Shown here in pieces: positions 18,193-27,061 of a DNA stretch of 64,000 bases. Positions within the stretch are counted from its first letter, which is position 1. Each line of letters opens with the position of its first letter. The stretch comes from Rubrivivax sp. (GTDB lineage: Bacteria; Pseudomonadota; Gammaproteobacteria; Burkholderiales; Burkholderiaceae_C), in assembly GCA_016719535.1 (NCBI GenBank), contig JADJYX010000017.1:240417-304416 (forward strand), given 5' to 3'. The notes beneath the pieces were generated by a model that saw only the letters and a list, made by a program, of their open reading frames with translations, was not told where the DNA came from and searched no databases. The translations under genes and the position numbers were made by a program.

Positions 18193-18207
18193 CCTTGGTT
18201 CCTGAAA

Positions 18208-18292
<85 letters not shown>

Positions 18293-18300
18293 GATTCGAC

Positions 18301-18361
18301 AAGGCCGACGAGTGATCGTCGGCCTTTCTGTTTGGGGAGCCGACGAGTGATCGTCGGCCTT
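18301..18361 (+). terminator. Tandem duplicated Rho-independent terminators
   Basis: The first hairpin pairs AAGGCCGACGA (18301-18311) with TCGTCGGCCTT (18316-18326) around the loop GTGA and is followed by TCTGTTT. A second copy of the core (18339-18361) repeats the same stem and loop 35 bp later, followed by CTGCTT. The 23-base repeat unit is identical in both copies. They close tRNA-Leu transcription and, being symmetric, could also act on transcripts entering from the other strand. Confidence 0.8.
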
Positions 18362-18434
18362 CTGCTTGGCATCGCCGCCGCGGCCGGCACGCGGCGCATT
18401 GTGCGCGCCGAAGGACGCGCGGCGACGACATTCG

Positions 18435-18956
18435 TCAAACGGTGAATTTCTTCGCCAGGCCTTCCGGACGGAGGTTGTCGTACTCCTCGAAGGGCTGGTG
18501 GATCCACGGGCTGGTGGGCAGCACCTCGCAATAGTAGTCTGGTGTATAGCTCGACACGCCCTTGACCCACAGCACCGCGGCGCGCAGCTCGCTGATCGCC
18601 GGCATGCCGCGCAGGCGGTCGACCACCGCCCGCAGGGTGACGCCGGTGTCGGCCAGGTCGTCGACCAGCAGCACGCGCCCGGCCAGCTCGCCCTTGGGCA
18701 TGGTGATGTATTTGGCCATGTCCAGCCGGCCCTGGATGGTGCCGGCCTCGGAACGGTAAGAGCTGGTCGACATGATCGCCAGCGGCTTGTCGAAGACCCG
18801 CGACAACACGTCGCCCGGACGCATGCCGCCACGGGCCAGGCACAGGATCTGATCGAACGCCCAGCCCGAGGCATGCACCTTCAGCGCCAGGCGCTCGATC
18901 AGCAGGTGGTATTCGTCCCAGGATACGTACAGGTGCTTGCCGTCGTCGGTGAGCAT
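18435..18956 (-). CDS. Phosphoribosyltransferase (xanthine-guanine type)
   Basis: 173 residues of the type I phosphoribosyltransferase fold. The PRPP-binding loop VDDLADTG is at 98-105 with the preceding hydrophobic strand VLLVDD; CLARGGMRPGDVL is the ribose-phosphate-binding region. The size and sequence resemble Gpt-like purine salvage enzymes or the related putative PRTases that sit beside purA in Burkholderiales. Substrate cannot be fixed from sequence. It is 38 nt downstream of purA, consistent with a role in purine metabolism. Confidence 0.85.
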   Translation of the reverse strand: MLTDDGKHLYVSWDEYHLLIERLALKVHASGWAFDQILCLARGGMRPGDVLSRVFDKPLAIMSTSSYRSEAGTIQGRLDMAKYITMPKGELAGRVLLVDDLADTGVTLRAVVDRLRGMPAISELRAAVLWVKGVSSYTPDYYCEVLPTSPWIHQPFEEYDNLRPEGLAKKFTV

Positions 18957-18994
18957 GAGGTCTCCTCAATGAAGAAGGGGGCGCCGTCGCGGCA

Positions 18995-20332
18995 TCAGGG
19001 GCGGAAGGGGTGGCGCAGCAGGATGGTGTGCACGCGGTCGGGCCCGGTCGACACCATGTCGATGGGCGCGCCGATCAGCTGCTGCACGCGCTCCAGATAA
19101 CGTCGCGCGTTGGTCGGCAGCTGTTCCCAGTTGGTCAGGCCGGCGGTGCTGTCGGTCCATCCGGGCAGGGTCTCGTAGACGGGCCGGCAGGCCTCGATCT
19201 CGTCGGCGTCGAGCGGCAGGATGTCGAGCCGCCTGCCGCCGAGTTCGTAACCGACGCAGACCTTGATCTCGGCGATGCCGTCGAGCACGTCGAGCTTGGT
19301 GATGCACAGGCCCGAGATGCCGTTGATGATGATCGATCGCTTGAGCGCCGCGGCATCCAGCCAGCCGCAGCGGCGCGCGCGCCCGGTGACCGTGCCGCGC
19401 TCCTGCCCCACCGTCGACAGGTGGTGGCCGACGCCGCCGGGTTCGTCGATCGGCAGTTCGGTCGGGAACGGCCCGCTGCCCACGCGCGTGGTGTAGGCCT
19501 TGGTGATGCCCAGGATGTGGTGCAGCATGCCCGGGCCGACGCCCGAACCCGCCGCCGCATTGCCCGCCACGCAGTTGCTCGAGGTGACGAACGGGTAGGT
19601 GCCGTGGTCGATGTCGAGCAGCGTGCCTTGCGCACCCTCGAACAGCAAATTGGCGCCTTCGTGATGGGCGTTGTGGATGCGGTAGCCGACATCGGCCATC
19701 AGGGGCCGCAACTGTTCGGCCGCGCGCATGGCGCCGTCCAGCACCACCGCGGCATCGACCGCGCCGGCGCCCAGGTGCGCCAGTTCGGCATTGTGGCGCT
19801 CGATCAGTTCGCCCAGCTTGGCCTCGAAGCGATCCGGGTGTTTCAGGTCCTGCACGCGCAGCGCGCGGCGCGCCACCTTGTCCTCGTAGGCCGGGCCGAT
19901 GCCCTTGCCCGTGGTGCCGATCTTGCCGCCGCTGGAGAGCTCACGCCGGGCCTCGCGGGCGCGGTCGATCTCGACGTGGAAGGGCAGGATGAGCGGGCAG
20001 GATTCGCTCAGGTACAGGCGCGAGCGCACATCGATGCCCAGCGCCTCCAGGCGTTCGATCTCGGTCAGCAGGTGCGCCGGGTCGACGACCACGCCATTGC
20101 CGATGTAGCAGGCCACGCCTTCGCGCATCACGCCCGAAGGGATCAGCTGCAGTGCCGTCTTGCGTCCGCCGATGACCAGCGTATGGCCGGCGTTGTGCCC
20201 ACCCTGAAAGCGCACCACACCCTGCGCGTGGTCGGTCAGCCAGTCGACGACCTTGCCCTTGCCCTCGTCGCCCCACTGGGTGCCGACGACGACGACGTTG
20301 CGACCGGGAATGTCCCGGTGTGCGATCTGCAT
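18995..20332 (-). CDS. purA: Adenylosuccinate synthetase
   Basis: GTP-dependent condensation of IMP and aspartate, first committed step to AMP. Start set at ATG 20330-20332 so that the P-loop GTQWGDEGKGK lies at residues 17-27; the open frame upstream runs through hisZ in another frame and is ignored. This gives 445 residues, slightly longer than E. coli (432) because of a short N-terminal extension. GGHNAGHT, the catalytic-loop region SSGGKIGTTGKGIGPAYEDK and GTLLDIDHGTYPFVTSSN are intact. It follows hisZ by 28 nt in the hflK-hflC-hisZ-purA order. Confidence 0.97.
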   Translation of the reverse strand: MQIAHRDIPGRNVVVVGTQWGDEGKGKVVDWLTDHAQGVVRFQGGHNAGHTLVIGGRKTALQLIPSGVMREGVACYIGNGVVVDPAHLLTEIERLEALGIDVRSRLYLSESCPLILPFHVEIDRAREARRELSSGGKIGTTGKGIGPAYEDKVARRALRVQDLKHPDRFEAKLGELIERHNAELAHLGAGAVDAAVVLDGAMRAAEQLRPLMADVGYRIHNAHHEGANLLFEGAQGTLLDIDHGTYPFVTSSNCVAGNAAAGSGVGPGMLHHILGITKAYTTRVGSGPFPTELPIDEPGGVGHHLSTVGQERGTVTGRARRCGWLDAAALKRSIIINGISGLCITKLDVLDGIAEIKVCVGYELGGRRLDILPLDADEIEACRPVYETLPGWTDSTAGLTNWEQLPTNARRYLERVQQLIGAPIDMVSTGPDRVHTILLRHPFRP

Positions 20333-20360
20333 GCTGGTTCCTCGTGCGTTCAGGACGCGT

Positions 20361-21548
20361 TCAATCGGGGGTCGCGGTCGCCGCGGCCCGGGTCTGCACG
20401 ACCCAGCGCCCGGCCGCCGCCACCAGTTCACGGTCACAGGCCACGGCCTGGCCGTCGTCGGCATGCCCCGGCAGTGCAAAGACGACCACCTCGCCAGCTT
20501 CGCGCAGGCGCCGCACCGCGGCGCGCAGTCCGGCATCCTCGCTCCAGGGCGCCAGGATGGCCGGCGCCGGCACCGGCAGCCGGCCGACCTCGGCCAGTGC
20601 CTTGAGGTCGAGGCTGAAACCCACGGCCGGTCGGTTGCGGCCGAAGACCGCGCCGACTTCGTCGTAACGGCCACCGCGCGCCAGCGCATCGCTCCAGCCC
20701 GCGCCATAGAGCGCGAAACGCGGGCCGCTGTAGTAGGCATAGCCGCTCATGTCCGACAGGTCGAACCCGACCTGCAGCTCCGGGTAGGCCGCGCCCAGGT
20801 GCGAAGCCAGCCAGGCCAGATCGTCGAGCGCCTGGCGAACCAGCGGCCGGTCGGGCAGTTGCCGCGCGGCCCGGGCCAGTACCTCGTGCCCGCCATAGAG
20901 GCCGAGCAGGTCCTGCAGCGCGCGTCGCGCCGTCGCGGGCGCGTCGACGGTCAGCGCTGCCAGCGCGGGGGCGTCCTTTTCCGACAGCGCCTGCACCACG
21001 TCCTGCAGCCGGCTGCCGTCCATCGGCACGCCGGCCAGCACGCCGCGCAGCACGCGGGCATCGGCGAGGTCGATCACCAGGCGCTGAACGCCCGCGCTGC
21101 GCAAGGCATCGAGCGCCAGCTCCTGGGCTTCGAGATCGGCCTCGAGGCCGGCGTGGCCGAAGATCTCGGCGCCGAACTGCAGCGGTTCGCGGCTGGCGCG
21201 CAACCCCTGCGGGCGTGTGTGCAGCACCGGACCGCAATAGCACAGCCGCGTGATGCCGTCGCGGTTGAGCAGGTGGGCGTCGATGCGCGCCGCTTGCGGC
21301 GTGGTGTCGCCGCGCAGGCCCAGGGTGCGACCGCTCAACTGGTCGACCAGCTTGAAGGTGCGCAGATCGAGCTCGTGCCCGGTGCCCGACAGCAGCGACT
21401 CGAGGTGCTCGAGCAGCGGCGGGATGACGAGTTCGAAGCCGCAGCAGCGTGCGCGGTCGAGCAGGCTGCGCCGAAGCTGTTCGATGCGCGCGGCCTGGGC
21501 GGGCAGGACGTCGGCGATGTGCTCGGGCAGGAGCCAAGCAGAGAGCAT
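20361..21548 (-). CDS. hisZ: ATP phosphoribosyltransferase regulatory subunit HisZ
   Basis: A HisRS-like protein without aminoacylation function that, with the short form of HisG, makes the first enzyme of histidine synthesis. 395 residues, starting MLSAWLLPEHIADVLP; class II synthetase-like motifs are recognisable (LRGDTTPQAARI, ELVIPPLLEHLESLL). The true histidyl-tRNA synthetase is a separate gene at 28937-30223. Location between hflC and purA is the common betaproteobacterial arrangement. Confidence 0.93.
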   Translation of the reverse strand: MLSAWLLPEHIADVLPAQAARIEQLRRSLLDRARCCGFELVIPPLLEHLESLLSGTGHELDLRTFKLVDQLSGRTLGLRGDTTPQAARIDAHLLNRDGITRLCYCGPVLHTRPQGLRASREPLQFGAEIFGHAGLEADLEAQELALDALRSAGVQRLVIDLADARVLRGVLAGVPMDGSRLQDVVQALSEKDAPALAALTVDAPATARRALQDLLGLYGGHEVLARAARQLPDRPLVRQALDDLAWLASHLGAAYPELQVGFDLSDMSGYAYYSGPRFALYGAGWSDALARGGRYDEVGAVFGRNRPAVGFSLDLKALAEVGRLPVPAPAILAPWSEDAGLRAAVRRLREAGEVVVFALPGHADDGQAVACDRELVAAAGRWVVQTRAAATATPD

Positions 21549-21620
21549 GAAAAGCGCACCGGGGTTGAAAACGGCATTCTACCGGCCGCCAGAACCGCCA
21601 AAGCCCGTCGAACGCCAGCG

Positions 21621-21806
21621 TCAGCGCCAGATGGCCAGCAGCAGCAGCCCGGTCAGCATGCTGCCCAGCGCGATGAAGCGGATCTGGCCATCGGTCAGAC
21701 GCAGCGCGCGTTCGAAGACCTGCCGCCAGGCCCGCGGGCTGAAAAACGGCAGCAGACCTTCGAGCACCAGCATCAGCGCGAAGGCGCCAAACAGCCAGTC
21801 CGCCAT
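21621..21806 (-). CDS. DUF2065 family small inner-membrane protein
   Basis: 61 residues with two hydrophobic segments (about 5-22 and 43-60) around a charged central stretch that includes RALRLTDGQIRFIALGS. This matches the YjeT/DUF2065 family usually found immediately downstream of hflC. Function is unknown; linkage suggests a link to HflKC or membrane protease control. It starts 18 nt after the hflC stop. Confidence 0.85.
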   Translation of the reverse strand: MADWLFGAFALMLVLEGLLPFFSPRAWRQVFERALRLTDGQIRFIALGSMLTGLLLLAIWR

Positions 21807-21824
21807 CGTGCCGCCGGCAGCCCG

Positions 21825-22709
21825 TCAGCGCCGCGCTGCGGCCTCGGGCGATCCGCGCATCGCCTTGAAGAACTCGTTGCCCGGGTCCAGCACCATGACG
21901 TCGGAGCGGCTGCGGAAGGTCGAGCGGTAGGCCTCGAGGCTGCGGTAGAACTGCGCAAACTGCGGGTCGCGGCCGAAGGCATCGGCATACTGGGCCGACG
22001 CCTTGGCGTCGCCGTCGCCCTTGATCTTCTGCGCGTCACGGTAGGCTTCGGCGATGATGACCTCGCGCTGGCGGTCGGCATCGGCGCGGATCTTCTCGGC
22101 GTCGGCAGCGCCCTGCGAACGCAGTTCGTTGGCCACCTGCTTGCGCTCGGATTCCATGCGCCGGTAGACCGAATCGGTGATGTCGGCGACGAAGTCCACG
22201 CGCTTGATGCGCACGTCGACGATCTCGATGCCGAAGGCCTTGGCTTCGTCGGCCAGGCGGTTGCGCACGTCCTGCATGATCTTGTCACGCTCGCGCCAGA
22301 GCACGCCACTGACGTCGCGCTTGGTGATTTCCTCGTTGAACGAGGCTTGCACGACCGGGCTCAGACGGTTTTCGAGGTTGCGCAGGTCGGTGCCGTTGTT
22401 GCGGATGAACTGTCGCGGCTCGGAGATGCGCCACTTGATCAGCCAGTCGATCACCAGGCTCTTCTTCTCGGCGGTGAAGATCGGTCGCGTCTCCGGGCTG
22501 TCGAGCGTCTGGATGCGCTTGTCGAGAAAGACGACATTCTGGAACGGCGGCGGCATCTTGAGCTTGAGGCCGGGCTCGGAGATCACCTCCTTGATCTCGC
22601 CCAGGGCATAGACGACGGCCAGCTGGCGCTGGTCGACGACGAAGAGCGTCGAGGCCGCCAGCATGAGGGCGGCGAGCACGCCGCCGACGATGAGTCCGAT
22701 TCGATTCAT
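21825..22709 (-). CDS. hflC: HflC, SPFH-family modulator of FtsH
   Basis: 294 residues from ATG 22707-22709. The N-terminal membrane anchor (about 4-24, GLIVGGVLAALMLAASTLFVV) is followed by VDQRQLAVVYALGEI and the SPFH/Band-7 domain, then a coiled-coil region rich in Ala, Glu and Arg (about 185-245). With HflK it forms the periplasm-facing complex around the FtsH protease. It starts 10 nt after hflK. Confidence 0.96.
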   Translation of the reverse strand: MNRIGLIVGGVLAALMLAASTLFVVDQRQLAVVYALGEIKEVISEPGLKLKMPPPFQNVVFLDKRIQTLDSPETRPIFTAEKKSLVIDWLIKWRISEPRQFIRNNGTDLRNLENRLSPVVQASFNEEITKRDVSGVLWRERDKIMQDVRNRLADEAKAFGIEIVDVRIKRVDFVADITDSVYRRMESERKQVANELRSQGAADAEKIRADADRQREVIIAEAYRDAQKIKGDGDAKASAQYADAFGRDPQFAQFYRSLEAYRSTFRSRSDVMVLDPGNEFFKAMRGSPEAAARR

Positions 22710-22719
22710 GGTGGGGCCT

Positions 22720-24033
22720 TCAGCGTCCTTCGCGATCACGGGCGCGCGCGTTGTCGCGCGACCGCACATCGCTGTTGAGCGTGCCGCTGGGCACATCGGT
22801 GGGTGTCGGCACGACCGGAACCGGTGGCGAGGCCCCGCCAGCCCCGCCGGCCGCACCCCCCTGCAGCAGACGGTCCAGCGGCAGGTACAGCAGGTTGGAG
22901 CCGCTGCGGCTGTCGACCATCAGCTTGGTGACGTTCGAATAGACCTGCTGCATGGTCTCCAGGTAGAGGCGGTCGCGGGTCACGCCGGGCGCCTTCTGGT
23001 ATTCGGCCAGCACCGAGCGGAAGCGCTGCGCATCACCCTCGGCCTGCGCGATCACGCGCGACCGGTAGCCTTCGGCCTCCTCGAGCAGGCGCGAAGCCGT
23101 GCCGCGGGCCTTGGGCACGACATCGCTGGCATAGGCCTGACCTTCGTTCTTGAAGCGGTCGCGGTCGGCACCGGCCTTGACGGCGTCGTTGAAGGCCGCC
23201 TGCACCGAATCGGGCACCTGCACGTTCTGCACGTTGACGGTGGCGATCAGGATGCCGGCTTTCAGGCGGTCCAGCTGGGCCTGGACCGACTTGACGAGAT
23301 CGGCGGCGAGCGCGTCGCGCGCCTCGTACAGCACCGAATCGACCTTGCTGCGGCCGACGATCTCGCGCACCGCCGATTCGCTGGCCTGGACCACGGCCTC
23401 GTCGGGGTTGCGGTTCTCGAACAGGTAGGCGCGCGCATCGCTGAGCCGGTACTGCACCGTGAAGCGGATGTCGACGATATTCTCGTCCTGCGACAGCATC
23501 GACGAATCGCGCAGGCCCGTGGCCTGAACGACCGAATTGCGGCCGACCTCGACCGAGCGCAGCTGCGTCACCGAGACCGTCTCGTGCGCCTGGAAGGGAT
23601 AAGGCAGCCGCCACTGGAAGCCGGCGTCGACGGTATGGCTGTATTTGCCGAAGGCCGTGACCACCGCCTGCTGGCCTTCCTGCACGATGAAGAAGCCGCT
23701 GCCCAGCCAGCCCAGCACGACCACGGCACCGATCAGCCCGAGGCCGATGCCGGCACTCTTCATGTCCGGCTTGAAAGGCGATGGAGAGTCGCCGCGCCCG
23801 GGCGGTGTGGGCCCGCCGCGCCCGCCGAACAGGCCGCTGAGCTTGCGGTTGAAGTCGCGCCAGAGCTCGTCGAGATCGGGCGGGCCGTCGTTGCGGCCGC
23901 TGTTGTAGACCAGCGTGTCGGCGCCACGGGCAGCCGCGCGCGGGCGCAGCAGGCCGCGCACCAGCGCAGCAGCAGCCCACGCACAGTCCTTCAGGCGCGC
24001 ATTCAAGGTCCGGAGATCATCAGGTTGTGGCAT
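22720..24033 (-). CDS. hflK: HflK, SPFH-family modulator of FtsH
   Basis: About 437 residues. The cytoplasmic N-terminus contains DGPPDLDELWRDFNRKLSGLFGG, diagnostic of HflK, then a Gly/Pro-rich stretch, one membrane segment (GIGLGLIGAVVVLGWLGSGFFI), the Band-7 domain (QEGQQAVVTAFGKYSHTVDAG) and a C-terminal Ala/Gly-rich tail. The exact start is uncertain: ATG 24033, ATG 24075 and GTG 23961 are all in frame and none has a strong ribosome site. It follows hflX by about 48 nt. Confidence 0.94.
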   Translation of the reverse strand: MPQPDDLRTLNARLKDCAWAAAALVRGLLRPRAAARGADTLVYNSGRNDGPPDLDELWRDFNRKLSGLFGGRGGPTPPGRGDSPSPFKPDMKSAGIGLGLIGAVVVLGWLGSGFFIVQEGQQAVVTAFGKYSHTVDAGFQWRLPYPFQAHETVSVTQLRSVEVGRNSVVQATGLRDSSMLSQDENIVDIRFTVQYRLSDARAYLFENRNPDEAVVQASESAVREIVGRSKVDSVLYEARDALAADLVKSVQAQLDRLKAGILIATVNVQNVQVPDSVQAAFNDAVKAGADRDRFKNEGQAYASDVVPKARGTASRLLEEAEGYRSRVIAQAEGDAQRFRSVLAEYQKAPGVTRDRLYLETMQQVYSNVTKLMVDSRSGSNLLYLPLDRLLQGGAAGGAGGASPPVPVVPTPTDVPSGTLNSDVRSRDNARARDREGR

Positions 24034-24081
24034 GGTGTTCAGGCCCGTCGTGCAGGATCGACCTGCGGCGGGCATCAGGCG

Positions 24082-25329
24082 TCAGCGGACAGAAGGCTGG
24101 GGGGCGGCGACAGCGGTTGAATTGTCGTCCACGCCGTCGACCCCCCGCTGCGGCTGGACATCAGGTGGGGCGTCCGGATCGGCGTTCAAGCGCCCGGCGG
24201 CGGCAGCGGCGATGACCCGGCGCAATGCGTCCAGGCCCTCGCCGGTGAGGGCACTGACGAAGACACGCGGGCGCCGCACCCCGGGGTGCACTTCGACCCA
24301 GTCGGCGGCTTCGCGCGGGCGCTGCGAGGCGTCGAGCAGGTCGCACTTGTTGCACACCCAGACCTGCGGCACGGCGCCTGCACCGATCTCCTCGAGCACG
24401 CGCTCGACCTCGGCGCGCTGCTCGATCGCATTCGGGCTGGCCACGTCCATCACGTGCAGCAGCAGGTCAGCCTCCGCCGCTTCCTGCAGCGTGGCCTCGA
24501 AGGCTTCGACCAGCTTGTGCGGCAGGTCGCGGATGAAGCCGACGGTGTCGGACAGCGAGACCGAGCAGCCGGCGTCGGCCAGCCAGAGCGAGCGCGTGGT
24601 GGTGTCGAGCGTGGCGAACAACTGGTCGGCCGCATAGGCACGCGCCTTCACCAACGCATTGAACAGCGTCGACTTGCCGGCGTTGGTATAGCCGACGAGC
24701 GAGACGCGGAAGGTGCCGCGTCGCTCGCGCGCCTTGCGTTGCGTGCCGCGCTGGCGCTTGACCTTCTCCAGCCGTTCCTTCACCGACTTGATGCGGTCGC
24801 CGATCATGCGCCGGTCGAGCTCGATCTGCGCCTCGCCCGGGCCGCCGCGCGTGCCGATGCCGCCGCGCTGGCGTTCCAGGTGCGACCAGCGCCGCACCAG
24901 CCGCGTGGCCTGGTACTGCAGCCGCGCCAGTTCGACCTGCAGCTTGCCCTCGTGGCTTTGCGCACGGTCGGCAAAGATGTCGAGGATGAGCGCCGTGCGG
25001 TCGGCCACCGGCACGCCCAGGTGGCGTTCGAGGTTGCGCTGCTGCGCCGGGCTCAGCGCCTGGTCGAAGATGACGCCATGGGCGGCGGTTTCTGCCACCC
25101 GCTGCTTGATCTCGTCGGCCTTGCCGCTGCCGACGAAGAGCGCCGGGTCGGGAGCCTTCCGGCGCGCCAGCACGCGCGCCACCGCCACGTCGCCGGCCGA
25201 GGCGGCCAGCAAGGCCAGTTCGTCGAGGCTGGGGTCGAAGGGCGAGGAGCCGCCCAGATCCACACCGACCAGCACGGCCCGGGTGGCGGTGTCGTCGGCG
25301 GGGGTGCTCGTCGCGGTGACAGGGCTCAA
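24082..25329 (-). CDS. hflX: GTPase HflX
   Basis: Ribosome-associated GTPase that splits stalled 70S ribosomes under stress. The 415 residues start at TTG 25327-25329. The glycine-rich N-terminal domain includes FVGSGKADEI, the HflX hallmark RGGIGTRGGPGEAQIELDRR is intact, and the G domain has GYTNAGKSTLFN, DTVGFIRDLP and NKCDLLD. The C-terminus (about 390-415) is variable. It lies between hfq and hflK as in E. coli. Confidence 0.95.
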   Translation of the reverse strand: MSPVTATSTPADDTATRAVLVGVDLGGSSPFDPSLDELALLAASAGDVAVARVLARRKAPDPALFVGSGKADEIKQRVAETAAHGVIFDQALSPAQQRNLERHLGVPVADRTALILDIFADRAQSHEGKLQVELARLQYQATRLVRRWSHLERQRGGIGTRGGPGEAQIELDRRMIGDRIKSVKERLEKVKRQRGTQRKARERRGTFRVSLVGYTNAGKSTLFNALVKARAYAADQLFATLDTTTRSLWLADAGCSVSLSDTVGFIRDLPHKLVEAFEATLQEAAEADLLLHVMDVASPNAIEQRAEVERVLEEIGAGAVPQVWVCNKCDLLDASQRPREAADWVEVHPGVRRPRVFVSALTGEGLDALRRVIAAAAAGRLNADPDAPPDVQPQRGVDGVDDNSTAVAAPQPSVR

Positions 25330-25357
25330 GGTGGCGTCGGAAGGGCAGCGTGACGCA

Positions 25358-25600
25358 TCAGGCGGCGTCCGGGGTCTCGTTGGGATGGAAGTTCACGGCG
25401 CGGCCGGGCACCACGGTCGAGATCGCGTGCTTGTAGACCATCTGCGTGACGGTGTTGCGCAGCAAGACCACATACTGGTCGAAGGACTCGATGTGACCTT
25501 GCAGCTTGATGCCGTTGACGAGGTAGATCGACACCGGAATGTGCTCCTTGCGCAGCAGATTCAGGAAGGGATCCTGCAGGAGTTGGCCTTTGTTGCTCAC
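25358..25600 (-). CDS. hfq: RNA chaperone Hfq
   Basis: Hexameric Sm-like protein that pairs small RNAs with mRNAs. Start set at GTG 25598-25600: GGAG lies six bases upstream and the protein then begins MSNKGQLLQDPFLN, the normal Hfq start. An in-frame ATG at 25621 would add seven residues unlike the family. This gives 80 residues. Sm1 (VSIYLVNGIKLQGHIESFDQY) and Sm2 (VYKHAISTVVP) are intact. hflX begins 28 nt downstream. Confidence 0.97.
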   Translation of the reverse strand: MSNKGQLLQDPFLNLLRKEHIPVSIYLVNGIKLQGHIESFDQYVVLLRNTVTQMVYKHAISTVVPGRAVNFHPNETPDAA

Positions 25601-25635
25601 GATATGCTCCGTGATGTCCATGCGATGTCATGCAC

Positions 25636-25665
25636 GTTATCACACGGGATCGGCGCCGCACCGAA
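25636..25665 (-). promoter_or_regulatory. Possible hfq promoter
   Basis: On the minus strand GATAAC (25636-25641) matches the -10 consensus in four of six positions, in a TG-containing context, with a weak TTCGGT (25660-25665) 18 nt upstream. Transcription would begin about 30 nt before the hfq start. The region directly follows the der terminator-like stem. The -35 match is poor, so this is tentative. Confidence 0.35.
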
Positions 25666-25677
25666 CGGCCCCATAAA

Positions 25678-25691
25678 GCCCCGTCCGGGGC
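25678..25691 (-). terminator. Short terminator-like stem after der
   Basis: After the der stop the minus strand reads GCCCC-GGAC-GGGGC followed by TTTAT. The stem is only 5 bp, but it is pure GC with a four-base loop and a short U-rich tail, so it may end the hisS/bamB/der transcript before hfq. Confidence 0.45.
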
Positions 25692-25715
25692 CGCGCCGCC
25701 GCATCGCGGGGGGGC

Positions 25716-27053
25716 TCAGGCTTCGTCGAACGGGTTGTGGCCGCTGCGCATCTCGATGCGCAGCGGGGTGCCGACGAGCTTGAAATGCTCGCGCAGGCGG
25801 CCTTCGAGGTAGCGCTTGTAGGCGTCGGTGACGTGCTCGAGGTTGTTGCCGTGGATGACCACCCGCGGCGGGTTCATGCCACCCTGGTGGGCATAACGCA
25901 GCTTGGGGCGGAAGCGGCCGGCGCGGCGCGGTTCCTGGCGTTCGACCGCCTCGTGCACCAGCCGCGTCAGCACCGGCGTCGGCATCTTGATCGTCGCCGA
26001 GGCATGGGCCTGCAGGATCGCCTTCCAGACCGCGCTCAGGCCCTGGCGCCGGATCGCCGAGATGCGCAGGATGGGCGCGAATTTCAGGAAGGCCAGCCGC
26101 GTCTCGACCGAGCGTTCGAGCGTCTCGCGCTGGTAATCGTCGGTGGCATCCCATTTGTTGATCGCCACCACCACCGCCCGGCCGCTGTCCAGGATGTAGC
26201 CGGCGATGTGCGCATCCTGGTCGCTCACGCCCTGGGTGGCGTCGATCAGCAGCAGCACCACGTTGGCATCGGCGATGGCCTGCAGCGTCTTGACGACGGA
26301 GAATTTCTCGACTGCCTCGAAGACCTTGCCCTTGCGGCGCAGGCCGGCGGTGTCGATCAGCTCGAAGCGGCGCCCCTCGCGCTCGAAGGGCACGTGGATG
26401 GCGTCGCGCGTGGTGCCGGGCTGGTCGAAGGCGACCAGGCGCTCCTCGCCCAGCCAGGCGTTGATCAGCGTCGACTTGCCGACGTTGGGCCGCCCGGCCA
26501 CCGCCAGGCGGATGACGCCGTCGGGCTCCGTCTCGGCGCCCTCCTCGTCCTCGGGCCCGAAGTCGTGGTCGGCCAGCGCCGCCTCGAGCAGGCTGCGGAT
26601 GCCCTGGCCATGGGCGGCCGAGACCGGGTGCGGCTCGCCGATGCCCAGTTCGTGGAACTCGGCCAGCAGCGGCGATTCGGTCATGCCCTCGGCCTTGTTG
26701 ACCGCCAGCACCACCTTCTTGCCACAGCTGCGCAGGAAGCGCGCGATGTCGTGATCCTGCCCCGAAAGCCCGGCGCGCAGGTCGGTGACGAAGACCACGG
26801 CATCGGCCTCGGCCACGGCCTGCCGGGTCTGCTTGGCCATTTCGGCCACCACGCCGCTGGGCTTGTCGGGCTCGAAGCCGCCGGTGTCGACGACGATGAA
26901 CTCGCGGTTGCCCAGGCGCGCGTCGCCGTAGTGGCGGTCGCGCGTGAGGCCGGCGAAGTCGGCGACGATGGCGTCGCGCGACTTGGTGATGCGGTTGAAC
27001 AGCGTCGACTTGCCGACGTTGGGTCGCCCGACGAGCGCGATGACGGGCTTCAT
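25716..27053 (-). CDS. der: Ribosome assembly GTPase Der (EngA)
   Basis: Double-G-domain GTPase needed for 50S assembly. Start at ATG 27051-27053 with AAGGA just upstream gives 445 residues beginning MKPVIALVGRPNVGKSTLF. The second G domain repeats GRPNVGKSTLINA after an acidic linker (EDEEGAETEPDG), and the KH-like C-terminal domain ends near RSGHNPFDEA. The large open frame upstream lies in bamB and is spurious. bamB ends 8 nt before, the usual bamB-der pair. Confidence 0.97.
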   Translation of the reverse strand: MKPVIALVGRPNVGKSTLFNRITKSRDAIVADFAGLTRDRHYGDARLGNREFIVVDTGGFEPDKPSGVVAEMAKQTRQAVAEADAVVFVTDLRAGLSGQDHDIARFLRSCGKKVVLAVNKAEGMTESPLLAEFHELGIGEPHPVSAAHGQGIRSLLEAALADHDFGPEDEEGAETEPDGVIRLAVAGRPNVGKSTLINAWLGEERLVAFDQPGTTRDAIHVPFEREGRRFELIDTAGLRRKGKVFEAVEKFSVVKTLQAIADANVVLLLIDATQGVSDQDAHIAGYILDSGRAVVVAINKWDATDDYQRETLERSVETRLAFLKFAPILRISAIRRQGLSAVWKAILQAHASATIKMPTPVLTRLVHEAVERQEPRRAGRFRPKLRYAHQGGMNPPRVVIHGNNLEHVTDAYKRYLEGRLREHFKLVGTPLRIEMRSGHNPFDEA

Positions 27054-27061
27054 GGTCCTTG

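Noticed and set aside
20253..22778. A plus-strand open frame of about 840 codons opposite purA, hisZ and hflC
   Set aside because: It spans several real genes on the other strand and has no recognisable domain, ribosome site or operon logic.
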